A stretch of 64,000 bases of DNA from Lampris incognitus. Lineage: Eukaryota > Chordata > Actinopteri > Lampriformes > Lampridae. This document shows, one piece after another, positions 23,717-34,935 of the stretch. Location: assembly GCF_029633865.1 (NCBI RefSeq), contig NC_079219.1, positions 55,560,857 to 55,624,856 on the forward strand, read 5' to 3'. Both the position numbers and the translations under genes were made by a program. How positions within the stretch are numbered: position 1 is the first letter of the stretch; the number at the start of each line of letters is the position of its first letter. The notes beneath the pieces are model-generated. The model was not told the origin of the DNA and ran no database searches. It worked only from the letters and a program-made list of their open reading frames with translations.

Positions 23717-26052
23717 CGCCAAGTGTCTTTAATATTAGAAAGCAAAAGGCTGACACCTGAGCCACTTGGCGTAGCTATGCCCCCCACCCCCCTCTAAATT
23801 AGTCTCACTGAGGTCCGGTCTGATCCGCTTTGCAAAGGGGTGGTGTGAGGTGGCAGGGGGGGTAAGTCAGGCACATGCCTGTGACATCACAGCCCAGTTG
23901 GCCTGCATGCCAGTACGATCACACGGGGTACCACCAGGCCTGACGTGGAGCTGCCCCCGCTGCTGATGACATGTTGGGTGGAGGGGGGGGGGGGCGGTGG
24001 GGGGTTGTTTGAGTGCAACAGCGACTGACTCAGTCTTATCTTAGGGTTTTCGTTTGTGTATAAACGACCGCGTCCTCATCGTTCAGGATGGGCTGTCAGT
24101 TAAATACACAGTACCGCGTTGTACTCTGCCGCCAGCCACTCATCTAATCCCACTGACACTAACCCCCCGCTGTTTGTTTTACTGTGAAAACATCACGGTT
24201 TTTTTTCCTCTGTCGCCTATCGCAGGCTAACGGACTCATTCAACAAGAACGCACGGCGTCACAGATGCAAAACACGAGCGTTGTGTGACTTTGAATGATA
24301 CGGGATCGTTGTCGTAACGGGAAGTGTTGTTCATTTTCAACCTTACCTCAATGTATTAACCATAGCGGTGGCACCTCTATACTGCACACAATACTCGCCG
24401 ATGTCGTCTGTATCCCGATAGTGCGCGATGGCAAACTGGCTTTTGTCTGTCATCCATTCGCGTCAGTGGACGGGCACCAGACAGACCACCGGCGCGTGCT
24501 GGACATGCAGTTAAATGTCCCTTTAAGTTTGTAATTGGGAGTAACTCTTGTATTGGCTGCTCACCTCCAGCTGAGGATCTGCCCTACGCACTTGCATGTT
24601 ATCGTAATTAGACGCTCAACGTTGACGCTGAAAAACAGACGCGTTAGCGCGGGTTCAACAGAGCTAGTTAACTCATCTGAATCGTGTTTCTGGTCAACCG
24701 ACAGAAACAGGAAAGCAAGCTGACGAATCAGAAACGGTGACGCGGCATGTTTTAGTTGCCTATGTGTTGACCGATAAAACCCGTCCCACGTCATATAAAC
24801 ACTCGGGCCGAACACGTCCCCACAAGGACGTGTTCCCTCTGCGCGGCAGAGCGGCCGGTGTTGACACAGATAGCTTCAAGTTGATTTGTCCTCGGTGACA
24901 CGTACGTTTACGCTTCTCATAACGAAGTGCTTGTTTTGCTGGCTCGAAATTGGGTGAGGAGCCAAGGCGTACTGTTCGGCATCATCGTCATCCAGATATT
25001 AAAGGTAGCAACGGGGATGGCCGCCAATACGGTAGCAACGGCACGTAGGGATATCGGTGGAAGGTAGGTCAGCCAAGCTCTATGCTATGATTCATGTACT
25101 TAACCGTTTGGTGGCGTTATAGTCAGGTGAGTTGACCAACCCTCTAAAATAAAAATAGATAAGCCCTGCTTTTGAGCGTCTCAGCTGAAAGAGAGTTATC
25201 CTGCATGTACTGGTACGATACCACTGCCCCTCTTGAGCTCTGCGGCGGTGGAATGGCCTAGTGCTATGCTAAGATCCCGGCAGCTAACCATGTTTTGCAA
25301 GTGCCCGTTGCCTCATGAATACCCACAGTCGTCCTAATGTGCCCCACCACAGTCGACCCAAGTTAAGGTTTTAAACACTGTCGGGTAACAGGTGTAAATT
25401 GAACTACCATTCTCTATTTCCCTGGCACTTGAGCTTTAGCCTTACATTATGCTAAACAATAATCTCTGGTTGCTTGGTAGAAGAGTTTGTATGTTGTTGG
25501 GGGGGGGGGTCGATTTAGATTTCTATGCAGCAGCATCCTTCCATAGCCTTCCGTTAAAGTGGCAGTAAGCAGTCCTGTTAGCAAGTTAGCAAGAGCTAGC
25601 TATCTTTTTGAAAACCTCCCGCGCAGGGATGGACAAGATGGTCCAGAAAGGGCCGGTGTGGGTGCAGGTCTTTGTTCCCGAGTCTACAAATCTAGGTCCT
25701 TAGCAAAGACTATCGGTTGACTAATAAAATCAGGCATGTAACTGCTTGGTTGGAACAAGGACCTTCACCCACTCCAGTCCTCTCTGGACTATCTTGTCCA
25801 TCCCTGCAAGAACCTGCCCCCTCACCTCTTAAGAGGGCAGCTGCAGAGACCGGGTCTTGTTTTTGTTGTTTTTTTGTTTTTTTTCTCTCAGTGCATCGAC
25901 TTGATAGCTGTCAGGAAGTAGAAAGAGTTTGACCAAATCTTATGGAAAATGTTCTAGATCAAACTCCGATCGCCATTTTAAGTACAATGAGAACCGCTTG
26001 CTCAACACCTGTAACTGACGGGTCAGAGTCAAACCGGTTGCGTGTGGCCGTC
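23006..26052. other. Non-coding stretch, largely unique
   Basis: A (CA)n tract of about 48 bases lies at 23665-23714 and several G/C homopolymers occur (23526-23537, 23979-23994, 25500-25509). No coding exon, RNA gene or named element was recognised in the remainder, including the fairly complex 24.2-25.9 kb part. Confidence 0.45.
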
Positions 26053-26064
26053 CCAACAGAAATC

Positions 26065-26320
26065 CGTCCATCCATCCATTATCCAAACCGCTTATCCTGC
26101 TCTCGGGGTCGCGGGGATGCTGGAGCCTATCCCAGCAGTCATTGGGCGGCAGGCGGGGAAACACCCTGGACAGGCCGCCAGGCCATCACACAGGGCCCAC
26201 ACATTCATACCTAGGGCAATTTAGTACGGCCGATTCACCTGACCTACATGTCTTTGGGCTGTGGGAGGAAACCGGAGCACCCGGAGGAAACCCACACAGA
26301 GGACGACCCCCACCCCCCCC
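26065..26320 (-). mobile_element. 5'-truncated V-SINE with 12-bp TSD
   Basis: The minus strand carries the 3' two-thirds of the V-SINE: GGAAACCGGAGCACCCGG-type core complement, then the TGGATGGATGG tail. A perfect 12-bp duplication, CCAACAGAAATC, flanks it (26053-26064 and 26321-26332). The tRNA head is absent, showing a truncated insertion. Confidence 0.88.
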
Positions 26321-26332
26321 CCAACAGAAATC

Positions 26333-26874
26333 ACCTCGCAAAGTTTATGAAGCGGCGATACTGGCTGCGTGAAGTGGGCCCTTTATGATGTTGTCCTACT
26401 TTTGAGCGTCACAGAATGATGCTAAATCCCCTTCGCTACGCTAGGTTGAAGTCTCTGATGGCAGCTGTTTCGGGTTACTTTGCCGGATTTCATGCGAAAA
26501 TGTGTCGGTGTGAGCAGACGCGGTTAAACGAGCTTTGACGACACCACAAAGTTTCACCATGAACGCGTCTTGAAATGCGCAACGTAAGCTGCCGACTTGC
26601 GACGTGGCAGAACTCATTCAAACGAAATCAATCGGGGAATTCTATAACCACCTTTTACATGGCTAGAGGTCGTGTCCCGGCACGGTCTGGTCGTGTTTAT
26701 GGCTCATTATGGCCACACCGTATTTTAGACACTTACTTTACAGTTAGAAACGTCACCGTCTCCGGCTTTGTCAAGCTTTCTATCCCGTCAGTCATTTCAT
26801 TCTGCCTTCAAAGCGATGACAACTTTCTATCGGACCACAAAACCAGAATAAGATAAAAACAACAGACGGATATG

Positions 26875-26949
<75 letters not shown>

Positions 26950-27149
26950 CTGGAGGGAGTGAAAGTACGGGGTCGGTGGAGGTGTTTGTAACCCACGAGA
27001 TGAGTGTGTGCAACCTGCAAGATTAAAGGGGGAGAGCAGAGGGCGAGTGGTAGTGATGCAGACTCAGCCTTGGACCAGACTCTGGACTGTTATTTCTGTC
27101 TGTCGGAGGACCCGAGTCCAGGAAGCCTTGTGCACGCCATCAGTCACTT

Positions 27150-27184
<35 letters not shown>

Positions 27185-27349
27185 CACTTCTGTCGCTGTG
27201 AGGACGGCTCATTGAATGCGTTCATTCCCCAGTCCTTAACCCTTTATATAACCCTAACTCGAACCCTGAAATAGACCCCGGAGGAAGCCAGGACCGGCCA
27301 AAACACCGTTACTTCACATACGTCCTCACAAATATAGAAGTACACGAGT
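26333..27349. other. Non-coding stretch with two long dinucleotide tracts
   Basis: (TG)n of about 66 bases at 26876-26941 and (CA)n of about 34 bases at 27149-27182. Otherwise nothing was recognised. Confidence 0.6.
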
Positions 27350-28012
<663 letters not shown>

Positions 28013-28538
28013 TCTCCCAACTTGTGTCTCTCTGACCTGAATGACCCAGATACATATGACTGCTGCCATGTTCTCTGGCAGGGTACAGACAGATTATTTT
28101 ACAGTGAACAAGCTATCGCCTCTCAAAAGAGCAAGGCATGCTACCAACCACTGAGCATTAGCAGAATACTGGGCCTATGAGCGGCTACACGGGCTGAGTG
28201 ATGACTCGCTGACCCCTGGTCAGATGACTGAAAGGGCCGTATGTATATATTTACACATACAATTAGTGTTGCACGGGCACGTGCTGTGAGCTAAATTTAC
28301 TTCAGTCCTGCTATTAAATCACTTATATGGGTAAAACTGAAAACCAATAAATTCAGAATGTACCCGCCTGCTTTTTGTCCCTTGCCATTGTTTGCCGGTG
28401 GTGTAAAAACGATGACTTGACACTCACGCTTTGTATTTGTCCGCTGTTTATTAGCAAAAGCCGGCATGCTGAGTGGTCTCTCCAAGTGTTAATTTATCCA
28501 ATTTTTACATCACACAGAGGCGCCTTCAGTTGTTCGTA
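28013..28538. other. Non-coding stretch
   Basis: No element or exon was recognised. Confidence 0.4.
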
Positions 28539-28799
28539 CACTGATGAGCCAAAACATTGAAGATGACGACGATGATGATGACGACCACCACTCATAGGTG
28601 AACCAAATAACATCTCTGAAACAGCAAGGCTTGTGGGTAAGTACCTACCGACAGTGGTCCGAGGAGGCACAAACCAGCGACGGGGTGTTGGGCACCCAAG
28701 GCTCATCGCTGCACGAGGGCAACGAAGGCTGTCCCGTCTGGGCTGAACCGACAGAAGGTCTACTGCGGCACGAGCCACAGGACATTTAATGATGGTTAC

Positions 28800-30090
28800 G
28801 GGAGGAATGTGTCGCATCACGCAGTGCATCACACCCTGCTGTGTGTGAGGCTGTATAGCCGCAGACTGATCAGAGTGCCCACGATGACTCCTGTCCACCG
28901 TCGAAAGCACCTACGTGCCTACAATGGGCACGAGAGTGTCCGAACTGGACCACGGAGCAGTGGAAGAAGGTCGCCTGGTCCGATGAGTCCCGTTTTCTTT
29001 TAGATCACGTGGATGGACGTGTACATGTGCGCCGTTTACCAGGGGGAGTGATGGCACCAGGATGCACTGTGGGAAGACAACAAGCTGGCGGAGGGAGTGT
29101 GATGCTCTGGACAACGTTCTGCTTGGGAAACCCCGGGTCCGGCCATTCATGCGGACGTCAGGGGTGTACCTGCAGACCAGGTACACCCCTTCCCTGATGG
29201 CAGTGGCCTCTTTCAGCAGGATAATGAGGCCTGCCACGCTGCACGCATTGTTCGGGAATGTTTTGAGGAACATGAAGGAGTGTTCAAGGTGCTGCCCCGG
29301 CCTCCAAATTCTCCAGACCTGTCTGATTGAGCGTCTGTGGGATGTGCTGGACCGGCGAGTCCACGTCACCACTCAGAGGACTTGAAGGATCTGCAGCTGA
29401 TGTTTTGGTGCCAGATACCGCAGGACACCTTCACGGGTCTTGCAGAGCCCATGCCTCGGCGGGTCGGCGCTGTTTTGGCGACACGCGGAGGAGGTCTCCA
29501 AATTCTCCAGATCTCGTCTGATTGAGCGTCTGTGGGATGTGCTGGACCGGCGAGTCCACCTCGCCACTCACAGGGCTTGAAGGATCTGCAGCTGATGTTT
29601 TGGTGCCAGATGCCGCAGGACACCTTCACGGGTCTTGCAGAGCCCATGCCTCGGCGGGTCGGCGCTGTTTTGGCGACACGCGGAGGAGGTCTCCAAATTC
29701 TCCAGATCTCGTCTGATTGAGCGTCTGTGGGATGTGCTGGACCGGCGAGTCCACCTCACCACTCACAGGACTTGAAGGATCTGCAGCTGATGTTTTGGTG
29801 CCAGGTGCCACAGGACACCTTCACGGGTCTTGCAGAGCCCATGCCTCGGCGGGTCGGCGCTGTTTTGGCGACACGCGGAGGAGGTCTCCAAATTCTCCAG
29901 ATCTCGTCTGATTGAGCGTCTGTGGGATGTGCTGGACCGGCGAGTCCACGTCACCACTCAGAGGACTTGAAGGATCTGCAGCTGATGTTTTGGTGCCAGA
30001 TACCGCAGGACACCTTCACGGGTCTTGTAGAGCCCATGCCTCGGCGGGTCGGCGCTGTTTTGGCGTCACGCGGAGGGCCAGCGGCACACC
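28800..30090 (+). pseudogene. Tc1 transposase remnant (second family)
   Basis: Recognisable pieces on the plus strand: RITQCITPCCV near 28813, WSDESRFL near 28978, PGCTVGRQQAGGGSVMLW near 29058, LIERLWDVLDRRV near 29320 (holding the third catalytic acidic residue) and EPMPRRVGAVLA in each repeat copy. The pieces lie in different frames with stops, so no active enzyme can be made. It differs from the Tc1 at 19014-20260. Confidence 0.8.
29303..30075 (+). repeat. 195-bp tandem repeat, about 4 copies, inside Tc1 transposase
   Basis: Units start at about 29303, 29497, 29692 and 29887. Each runs from TCCAAATTCTCCAG through CGTCTGTGGGATGTGCTGG to GGCGACACGCGGAGGAGG. Copies are nearly identical, so the amplification is recent relative to the decay of the element. 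The last copy runs into the genuine element end (GGAGGGCCAGCGGCACACC). The 64-codon frames repeated every 195 bases are by-products. Confidence 0.95.
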
Positions 30091-30124
30091 GGGCAGGTGG
30101 TCCCGGTGTTTCGGCTCATCGGTG

Positions 30125-30297
30125 CAAGTCTACACGTCCATGTTCCGAGCAGGCCCACCTGACCATATCGCCGCTGGTGCCGTGTTTTCTCAGGACGTCT
30201 CCGTAGGATGAGTCTCTTGGTCGGAGAGCTGAATCGATTCTGCCCGTCTTTTGATTCCACGCTTTACCAACCGTGTCATCTGTTATAGCGCGCACAG

Positions 30298-30338
<41 letters not shown>

Positions 30339-30772
30339 GACAGACAGACTCCATCGAGGAGGAAATGTTCTGCATAGCTTGTCTTCTGACAGGCTTTTGT
30401 AATTCCCCCTCCCATGTGTGATGTGCTGTCGGTGGTCTGGACAGTGAGATGGAATCCCCGGGGCCCCTGTGTGGGCGGGTTGGGTGCTTATCAGCTCCGT
30501 GGAACATCTCTGGGCAGCGAGTGTGTCTTGCCTTGTCCTGGCTGAGTGTGTGTGAGCCGTATTTCTGTCTTCATGCAAAACCACAAAGCGAGCGTGTGTC
30601 ACACAAGAGAGAAAATACATATGACCTATTTGCAGGTCTCCTTTATTCTGCATGAGTGTGTGTGTGTGTGTGTGTTTGTGTGTGTAAAGCGTGCGCGTGT
30701 GTTTGTCTGCGCGCACACGTGTGGGACCGTCCCTTGTCGAAGGCGGTGGTTTCTCCACAGGATATGGTTTCT

Positions 30773-30818
<46 letters not shown>

Positions 30819-31148
30819 CTGAACTCTCTCGTCTCTCTCTCTCTCTCTCTCTCTCGCGTCCTCCTGTCTCCCACTGCCGTCTTTTCTTCCTGTGGCAAAC
30901 ATGTTATCACGGAATCGCACTTTCTCTTCCTTGCGCACACAGCCGTTGCAGGGTTATCGGCTGTCTGGGGAGATTTGACTCTCAGATCAGACCTGTGTGG
31001 AAAGGCCTGCGAGTCTGTCCCCCGCCTCCTGTGCCGGGGGAGTAAATCACTCTGCCGAACACTTCATCCACGTCAGACGCGTCCCCGGAGGGGGGAAAGC
31101 GGTGGCGAGCAGTGTTTCCCAAACCTGCTGCTGGATTTTTCTTTCTTT
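30125..31148. other. Non-coding stretch with microsatellites
   Basis: (CA)n at 30297-30338, (TG)n at 30656-30685, (GA)n of about 40 bases at 30776-30814 and (TC)n at 30828-30855. No exon was recognised. Confidence 0.6.
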
Positions 31149-31748
31149 CCCTGTCCATATGTGCTACCTGTCCATATGTGCTACCTGTCCATATGTGCTA
31201 CCTGTCCATATGTGCTACCTGTCCATATGTGTTACTTGTCCATATGTGCTACCTGTCCATATGTGTTACCTGTCCGTATGTGTTACTTGTTCATATGTGT
31301 TACCTGTCCATATGTGCTACCTGTCCATATGTGTTACCTGTCCATATGTGTTACCTGTCCATATGTGTTACTTGTTCATATGTGTTACCTGTCCATATGT
31401 GTTACCTGTCCGTATGTGTTACTTGTTCATATGTGTTACCTGTCCATATGTGCTACCTGTCCATATGTGTTACTTGTCCATATGTGTTACTTGTTCATAT
31501 GTGCTACCTGTCCATATGTGCTACCTGTCCATGTGTGTTACTTGTTCATATGTGTTACCTGTCCATATGTGTTACTTGTCCATATTTGTTACTTGTTCAT
31601 ATGTGTTACTTGTCCATATGTGTTACTTGTCCATATATGTTACCTGTCCATATGTGTTACCTGTCCATATGTGTTACCTGTCCATATGTGTTACCTGTCC
31701 ATATGTGTTACTTGTCCATATGTGTTAGCTGTCCATATGTGCTACCTA
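31149..31748 (+). repeat. 17-bp minisatellite (CTGTCCATATGTGCTAC)n, about 35 copies
   Basis: Nearly perfect 17-bp units with C/T alternations (CTGTCC or TTGTTC; GCTAC or GTTAC). Three units make 51 bases, so every plus frame encodes the same 17-residue period and all stay open. This gives apparent ORFs of up to 410 codons that are not genes. Confidence 0.97.
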
Positions 31749-31762
31749 GCGCTTCTGCGCAT

Positions 31763-32148
31763 GGTTAGACGAGGTTAGGGTTAGACTGCTATCGATTAGG
31801 GTCACACTGTCATCGATTAGGGTTAGACTTTTGATTAGTCTGCTATCGATTAGGGTTAGACTGCTATCGATTAGGGTCTCACTCATCGATTAGAGTTAGA
31901 CTTATGATTAGTCTGCTATCGATTAGGGTTAGACTGTTATTGATTGGGATTAGTCTGCTATCGATTAGGGTTAGACTGCTATTGATTAGGGTTAGACTGT
32001 TATTGATTAGGATTGGTCTGCTATTGATTAGGGTTAGACTGCTATTGATTAGGCTTGGTGTTCGACTGCTATCGATTAGGGTTAGTCTACTATTGATTAG
32101 GGTTAGTCTGCTATGGATTAGGGTTGGGGTTAGACTGCTATTGATTTG
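31763..32148 (+). repeat. 21-bp minisatellite containing TTAGGG
   Basis: About 17 imperfect units of about 21 bases, each containing GATTAGGGTTAGA and CTGCTATC. The telomere hexamer is embedded in a longer unit, so this is not a simple telomeric tract. Confidence 0.9.
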
Positions 32149-33000
32149 CGGCTACGGTGGCATTTTCCGACAAGGCAGCACAAATCGTCACAACACCGGT
32201 CGTCCATCCAAAACGTGTCGATCTTAAAAAAGAAAAGTCGAGTTAAATGCCACTAGGGCCATTCTGGCTCTCGTGATCTCGTATGCTCACGAAATGACAC
32301 GCCTGACTCATCCTCAGACGCCTGTTGATGTACACGCTAATATAACCGTTGCTGTATCCCCTGCAAGGTAATATCACCTGGCATGCGCAGCGCCGCGCGC
32401 AGGCATATTCCGTTCCATACACATGGCGCAGCTATGCGGCGCGTGTGCAGTCCGCCACTATTTATAAACAAGTTATTAAGACGTCGCCTCGTCCTGGCCC
32501 CGCGGTCTCGCAGTCAGTTGATTCGGGAGGAGTTCGGGGCTGCGGTGTCACATGCTGACGGGGCCCGTTTGGCTCCCGCACACCGGCGCGCCGCCGCCGC
32601 GCCGCGGCTCTTCCATATTTAATTGTCGCGTTGAATTATTTTGGCTCGCTGCCGTGTTATGCCGCCGTGCTTTGGGCCGCGGAGGGTAGGCCTGTGTGTG
32701 CGTGTGCGTGCGTGTGCGTGCGTGTGTGATGTGGCAGTAGTGACTGGGTTTGCCACGAACACGAGGCCGTTGGGAAAGCAGAGCCATAGCAACAGGATGA
32801 ATTAATGAACAGGATCCAAACGCTATGTATAACACGGAGAACAAGCTCGCTCGCCCTCTCGCTCCCTCGCTCTCTCTCACGCACGCACACGCGCACACGC
32901 GCGCGGTGCCAGCTGGTGGTTTCATATTCAACACGCACCCTGTTTACACTCGGTTTCAAAATGCGTTGTGGGCGATCGGATCACAAGTGGGCAGCGAGTT
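32149..33000. other. Non-coding stretch with CpG-rich core
   Basis: 32370-32700 is strongly CpG-rich (CCGGCGCGCCGCCGCCGCGC near 32583) and could be a promoter. No exon with convincing splice sites was seen. A (TG)n/(CG) tract follows at 32693-32728 and a CTC/CACG tract at 32845-32905. Confidence 0.35.
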
Positions 33001-33035
33001 CAGTTCAGTTCAGAACTTTATTGCAGACCCGGGGT
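33001..33035 (-). mobile_element. 3' tail of a retroposon
   Basis: The minus strand reads GCAATAAAGTTCTGAACTGA followed by tandem ACTGA units, the typical 3' end of a fish non-LTR retroposon. The upstream body is not recognisable. Confidence 0.5.
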
Positions 33036-33220
33036 CCGTAACACACAAAGGCCCAGACGACACACACGGCAAACACAATAAAGTCACATAAACGGGACGA
33101 ATCAGCGTCTGGTAAGAAGGCGGCTGTTCCAGTGGCCCCACTACCGGGACCGGTAGCGCGTGGCGCCGAATCTTGCGTTAGTTAAACTCGTGATCATTTT
33201 ATTATTATTATTATTATTTA

Positions 33221-33355
33221 TGTAAACTATTAATAAGACACGTTAGCCCCCTAGCTAACGGGTCTGACCCTTTAGCCGAGCGGTCAGTGACGTCGCCTTG
33301 TGGTGCAGTACACCCGTATCGAATCCCGCACCGGGTAACAAAGTAACCGGTTACA
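33221..33355 (+). repeat. Left LTR of the TRIM-like element
   Basis: 135 bp, TG...CA ends. Box A-like TAGCCGAGCGG at 33273-33283 (consensus TRGCNNAGYGG) and box B-like GTATCGAATCC at 33316-33326 (two mismatches to GGTTCGAATCC). Confidence 0.75.
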
Positions 33356-33459
33356 TTGGTGGCAGCGGTGGGACCCGGAAGTGTGCGGATCGTCAGAAGT
33401 CTCTTCGGAGCGCGGGAATAACAAAGCGCGAGGGCGCGCTTCCGGGAGAGGGTGACGAC

Positions 33460-33595
33460 TGTAAACTACTAATAAGACACGTTAGTCCCCTAGGTAACGG
33501 GTCTGACCCTTTAGCCGAGCGGTTAGTGATGTCGCCTTGTGGTGCAGGACACCTCGTATCGAATCCCGCACCGGGCAAGTAAATAACCGGTTACG
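33460..33595 (+). repeat. Right LTR of the TRIM-like element
   Basis: 136 bp, highly similar to the left copy. The terminal CA is changed to CG. Small differences (GTCCCCTAGG for GCCCCCTAGC; GGACACCTCG for GTACACCCG) suggest an old insertion. Confidence 0.75.
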
Positions 33596-34779
33596 TTATT
33601 ATTATGTATTATCATTATCGGAGTCGTTGAGCCAGCAAATACATTTATACACGAGATTTCTTAGAGGAGCCTGACAGGTGTTGACTCCTGCAGCCACGTG
33701 GGTGTTGGCGGGATTCTCATAGCCTCGTTATATTATAAGCTACTCGAAGCCTCTGGAAGCTGTTCTGGAGTTTGACCGCGGGTGTGCGGTGCGGAGCGAG
33801 GCACGTCGCCGTTTACACCCGTCTATCACGCGTCTCCAAAATGCGTCCTGCTTGACCGCCTGTGCTCAGATTTCGTTGCTGTCCACGTCACTTCCGCTAC
33901 GAGGTCAAAGGGCCTCGGTCAAGCGCCGGATTTGCCGATGAAGATCCCAGCAGTCGCTGGGGGAGACGTCCTGGACAGGCCACCAGTGCGTCACAGTTGA
34001 CACATACCATTCATCTAAATTCAGCATGTCAACAATTAACATTTAAAAGGCCACTTAAAACCGAGCATTTCTACAGAAGATCAACTAAATATCTGTATTA
34101 ATGGAAATGGGTTCTTGCACTGCAAATTCAAGATCGCGGAGGCCTGCTGGTTGTCTGTGGTTCTCTGCGTTGTGAGGATGCTGGTGTGCCATGGGGTTGT
34201 CCTGGGATGGGCTCCAGCACCCCCGCGACCCCGAGCGCAGGATAAGCGGTTTGGGTGATGGACGGGTGGGTGGATGTTTCAGGCACTAATATACGTGGGC
34301 GGACTGCCCCAGCTGTGGAGACGGACAGGACTGATTCTTCTGCCCAGGTGGAGGTTAGGCCTCTCGGGTTCACTTGTTCTCCAACCACCCTACACTTGGC
34401 GCGCTGTTACCAAAACAACCACCACATCCTGCGTTGATGACGCATTTTCCGGTTACGTCATTGCCGGGGACGCATTATAGCGTTTACGATACCAAAGGTA
34501 ATGGTGGTCCAATGCGGTCCCAGACCACCTCGGCAAGTGGTTTGAGTAACCGGTTCACGAAACGTTCTGGTGGTGGTTTACACTTGGTTTTTAGCGCTGC
34601 CCACTTGTGACGGCAAACAAAACAAAACAAAACAAACTCATTTTAAAGCCGAGTGTAAACGGGGGGGGGGGGACAAGATAACCCGGGGATGCAGGCCGGA
34701 GGGCAACGACTTAAACACGTTCAGAGAAGAGTTTATAGAACTTCTACACCTTCACCATGGTGCATCCATACATCCATAT
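33596..34779. other. Non-coding stretch with V-SINE fragments
   Basis: 33945-33995 is a minus-strand V-SINE tail fragment (CCCAGCAGTCGCTGGGGGAG and GGACAGGCCACCAG). 34185-34280 is a plus-strand tail fragment (GGGCTCCAGCACCCCCGCGA, then GGATAAGCGGTTTGGGTGAT). Nothing else was recognised. Confidence 0.5.
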
Positions 34780-34892
34780 ATATATGTGTGTGTGTGTGTA
34801 TATATACACACATACATATATATACACATATATATGTATATATATATGTGTGTATATATATACACACACATACATATATATACATATATATA

Positions 34893-34934
<42 letters not shown>

Positions 34935-34935
34935 G
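34780..34935. repeat. (TA)n/(CA)n/(TG)n compound microsatellite
   Basis: About 155 bases of alternating purine-pyrimidine built from TATATA, TGTGTG and CACACA blocks. TG and CA blocks in opposite orders allow hairpins. Tyr/Ile/His frames on both strands are artefacts. Confidence 0.95.

Larger units (their letters stand above)
28539..30124 (+). mobile_element. Second decayed Tc1/mariner transposon, internally amplified
   Basis: The left end CACTGATGAGCCAAAACA, preceded by TA, matches the right end GTGTTTCGGCTCATCGGTG in inverted orientation. The inside encodes a Tc1-type transposase in fragments. At 1.59 kb it is longer than a normal Tc1 because a 195-bp segment near the C-terminus is present in about four tandem copies. 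Confidence 0.88.
33221..33595 (+). mobile_element. TRIM-like miniature LTR retroelement with tRNA-like LTRs
   Basis: Two direct repeats (33221-33355 and 33460-33595), both starting TGTAAACTA and ending GGTTACA or GGTTACG, enclose only 104 bases. One base after the first repeat, TGGTGGCAGCGGTGGGA (33357-33373) matches in complement the 3' end of vertebrate tRNA-Leu (ending in TCCCACCGCTGCCA-CCA), as expected of a primer-binding site. A purine-rich GGGAGAGGG (33443-33451) lies just before the second repeat, like a polypurine tract. No protein is encoded. Each LTR contains TAGCCGAGCGGTTAGTG-type box A and CGTATCGAATCCCGC-type box B text. This layout fits a terminal-repeat retrotransposon in miniature. 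A tandem SINE pair is the alternative, but it would not explain the primer site. Confidence 0.7.

Noticed and set aside
29327..30211. Four repeated 64-codon frames that look like a tandem gene family
   Set aside because: They are the wrong-frame reading of the 195-bp repeat inside a dead Tc1 transposase.
30546..31778. 410-codon open frame and overlapping 218- and 243-codon frames
   Set aside because: They are translations of the 17-bp minisatellite, which has no stop in any forward frame; there is no complex protein sequence.
33273..33340. True tRNA gene
   Set aside because: Box A and box B are present but box B has mismatches, no clean acceptor stem or terminator was seen, and the text repeats inside LTR-like units.
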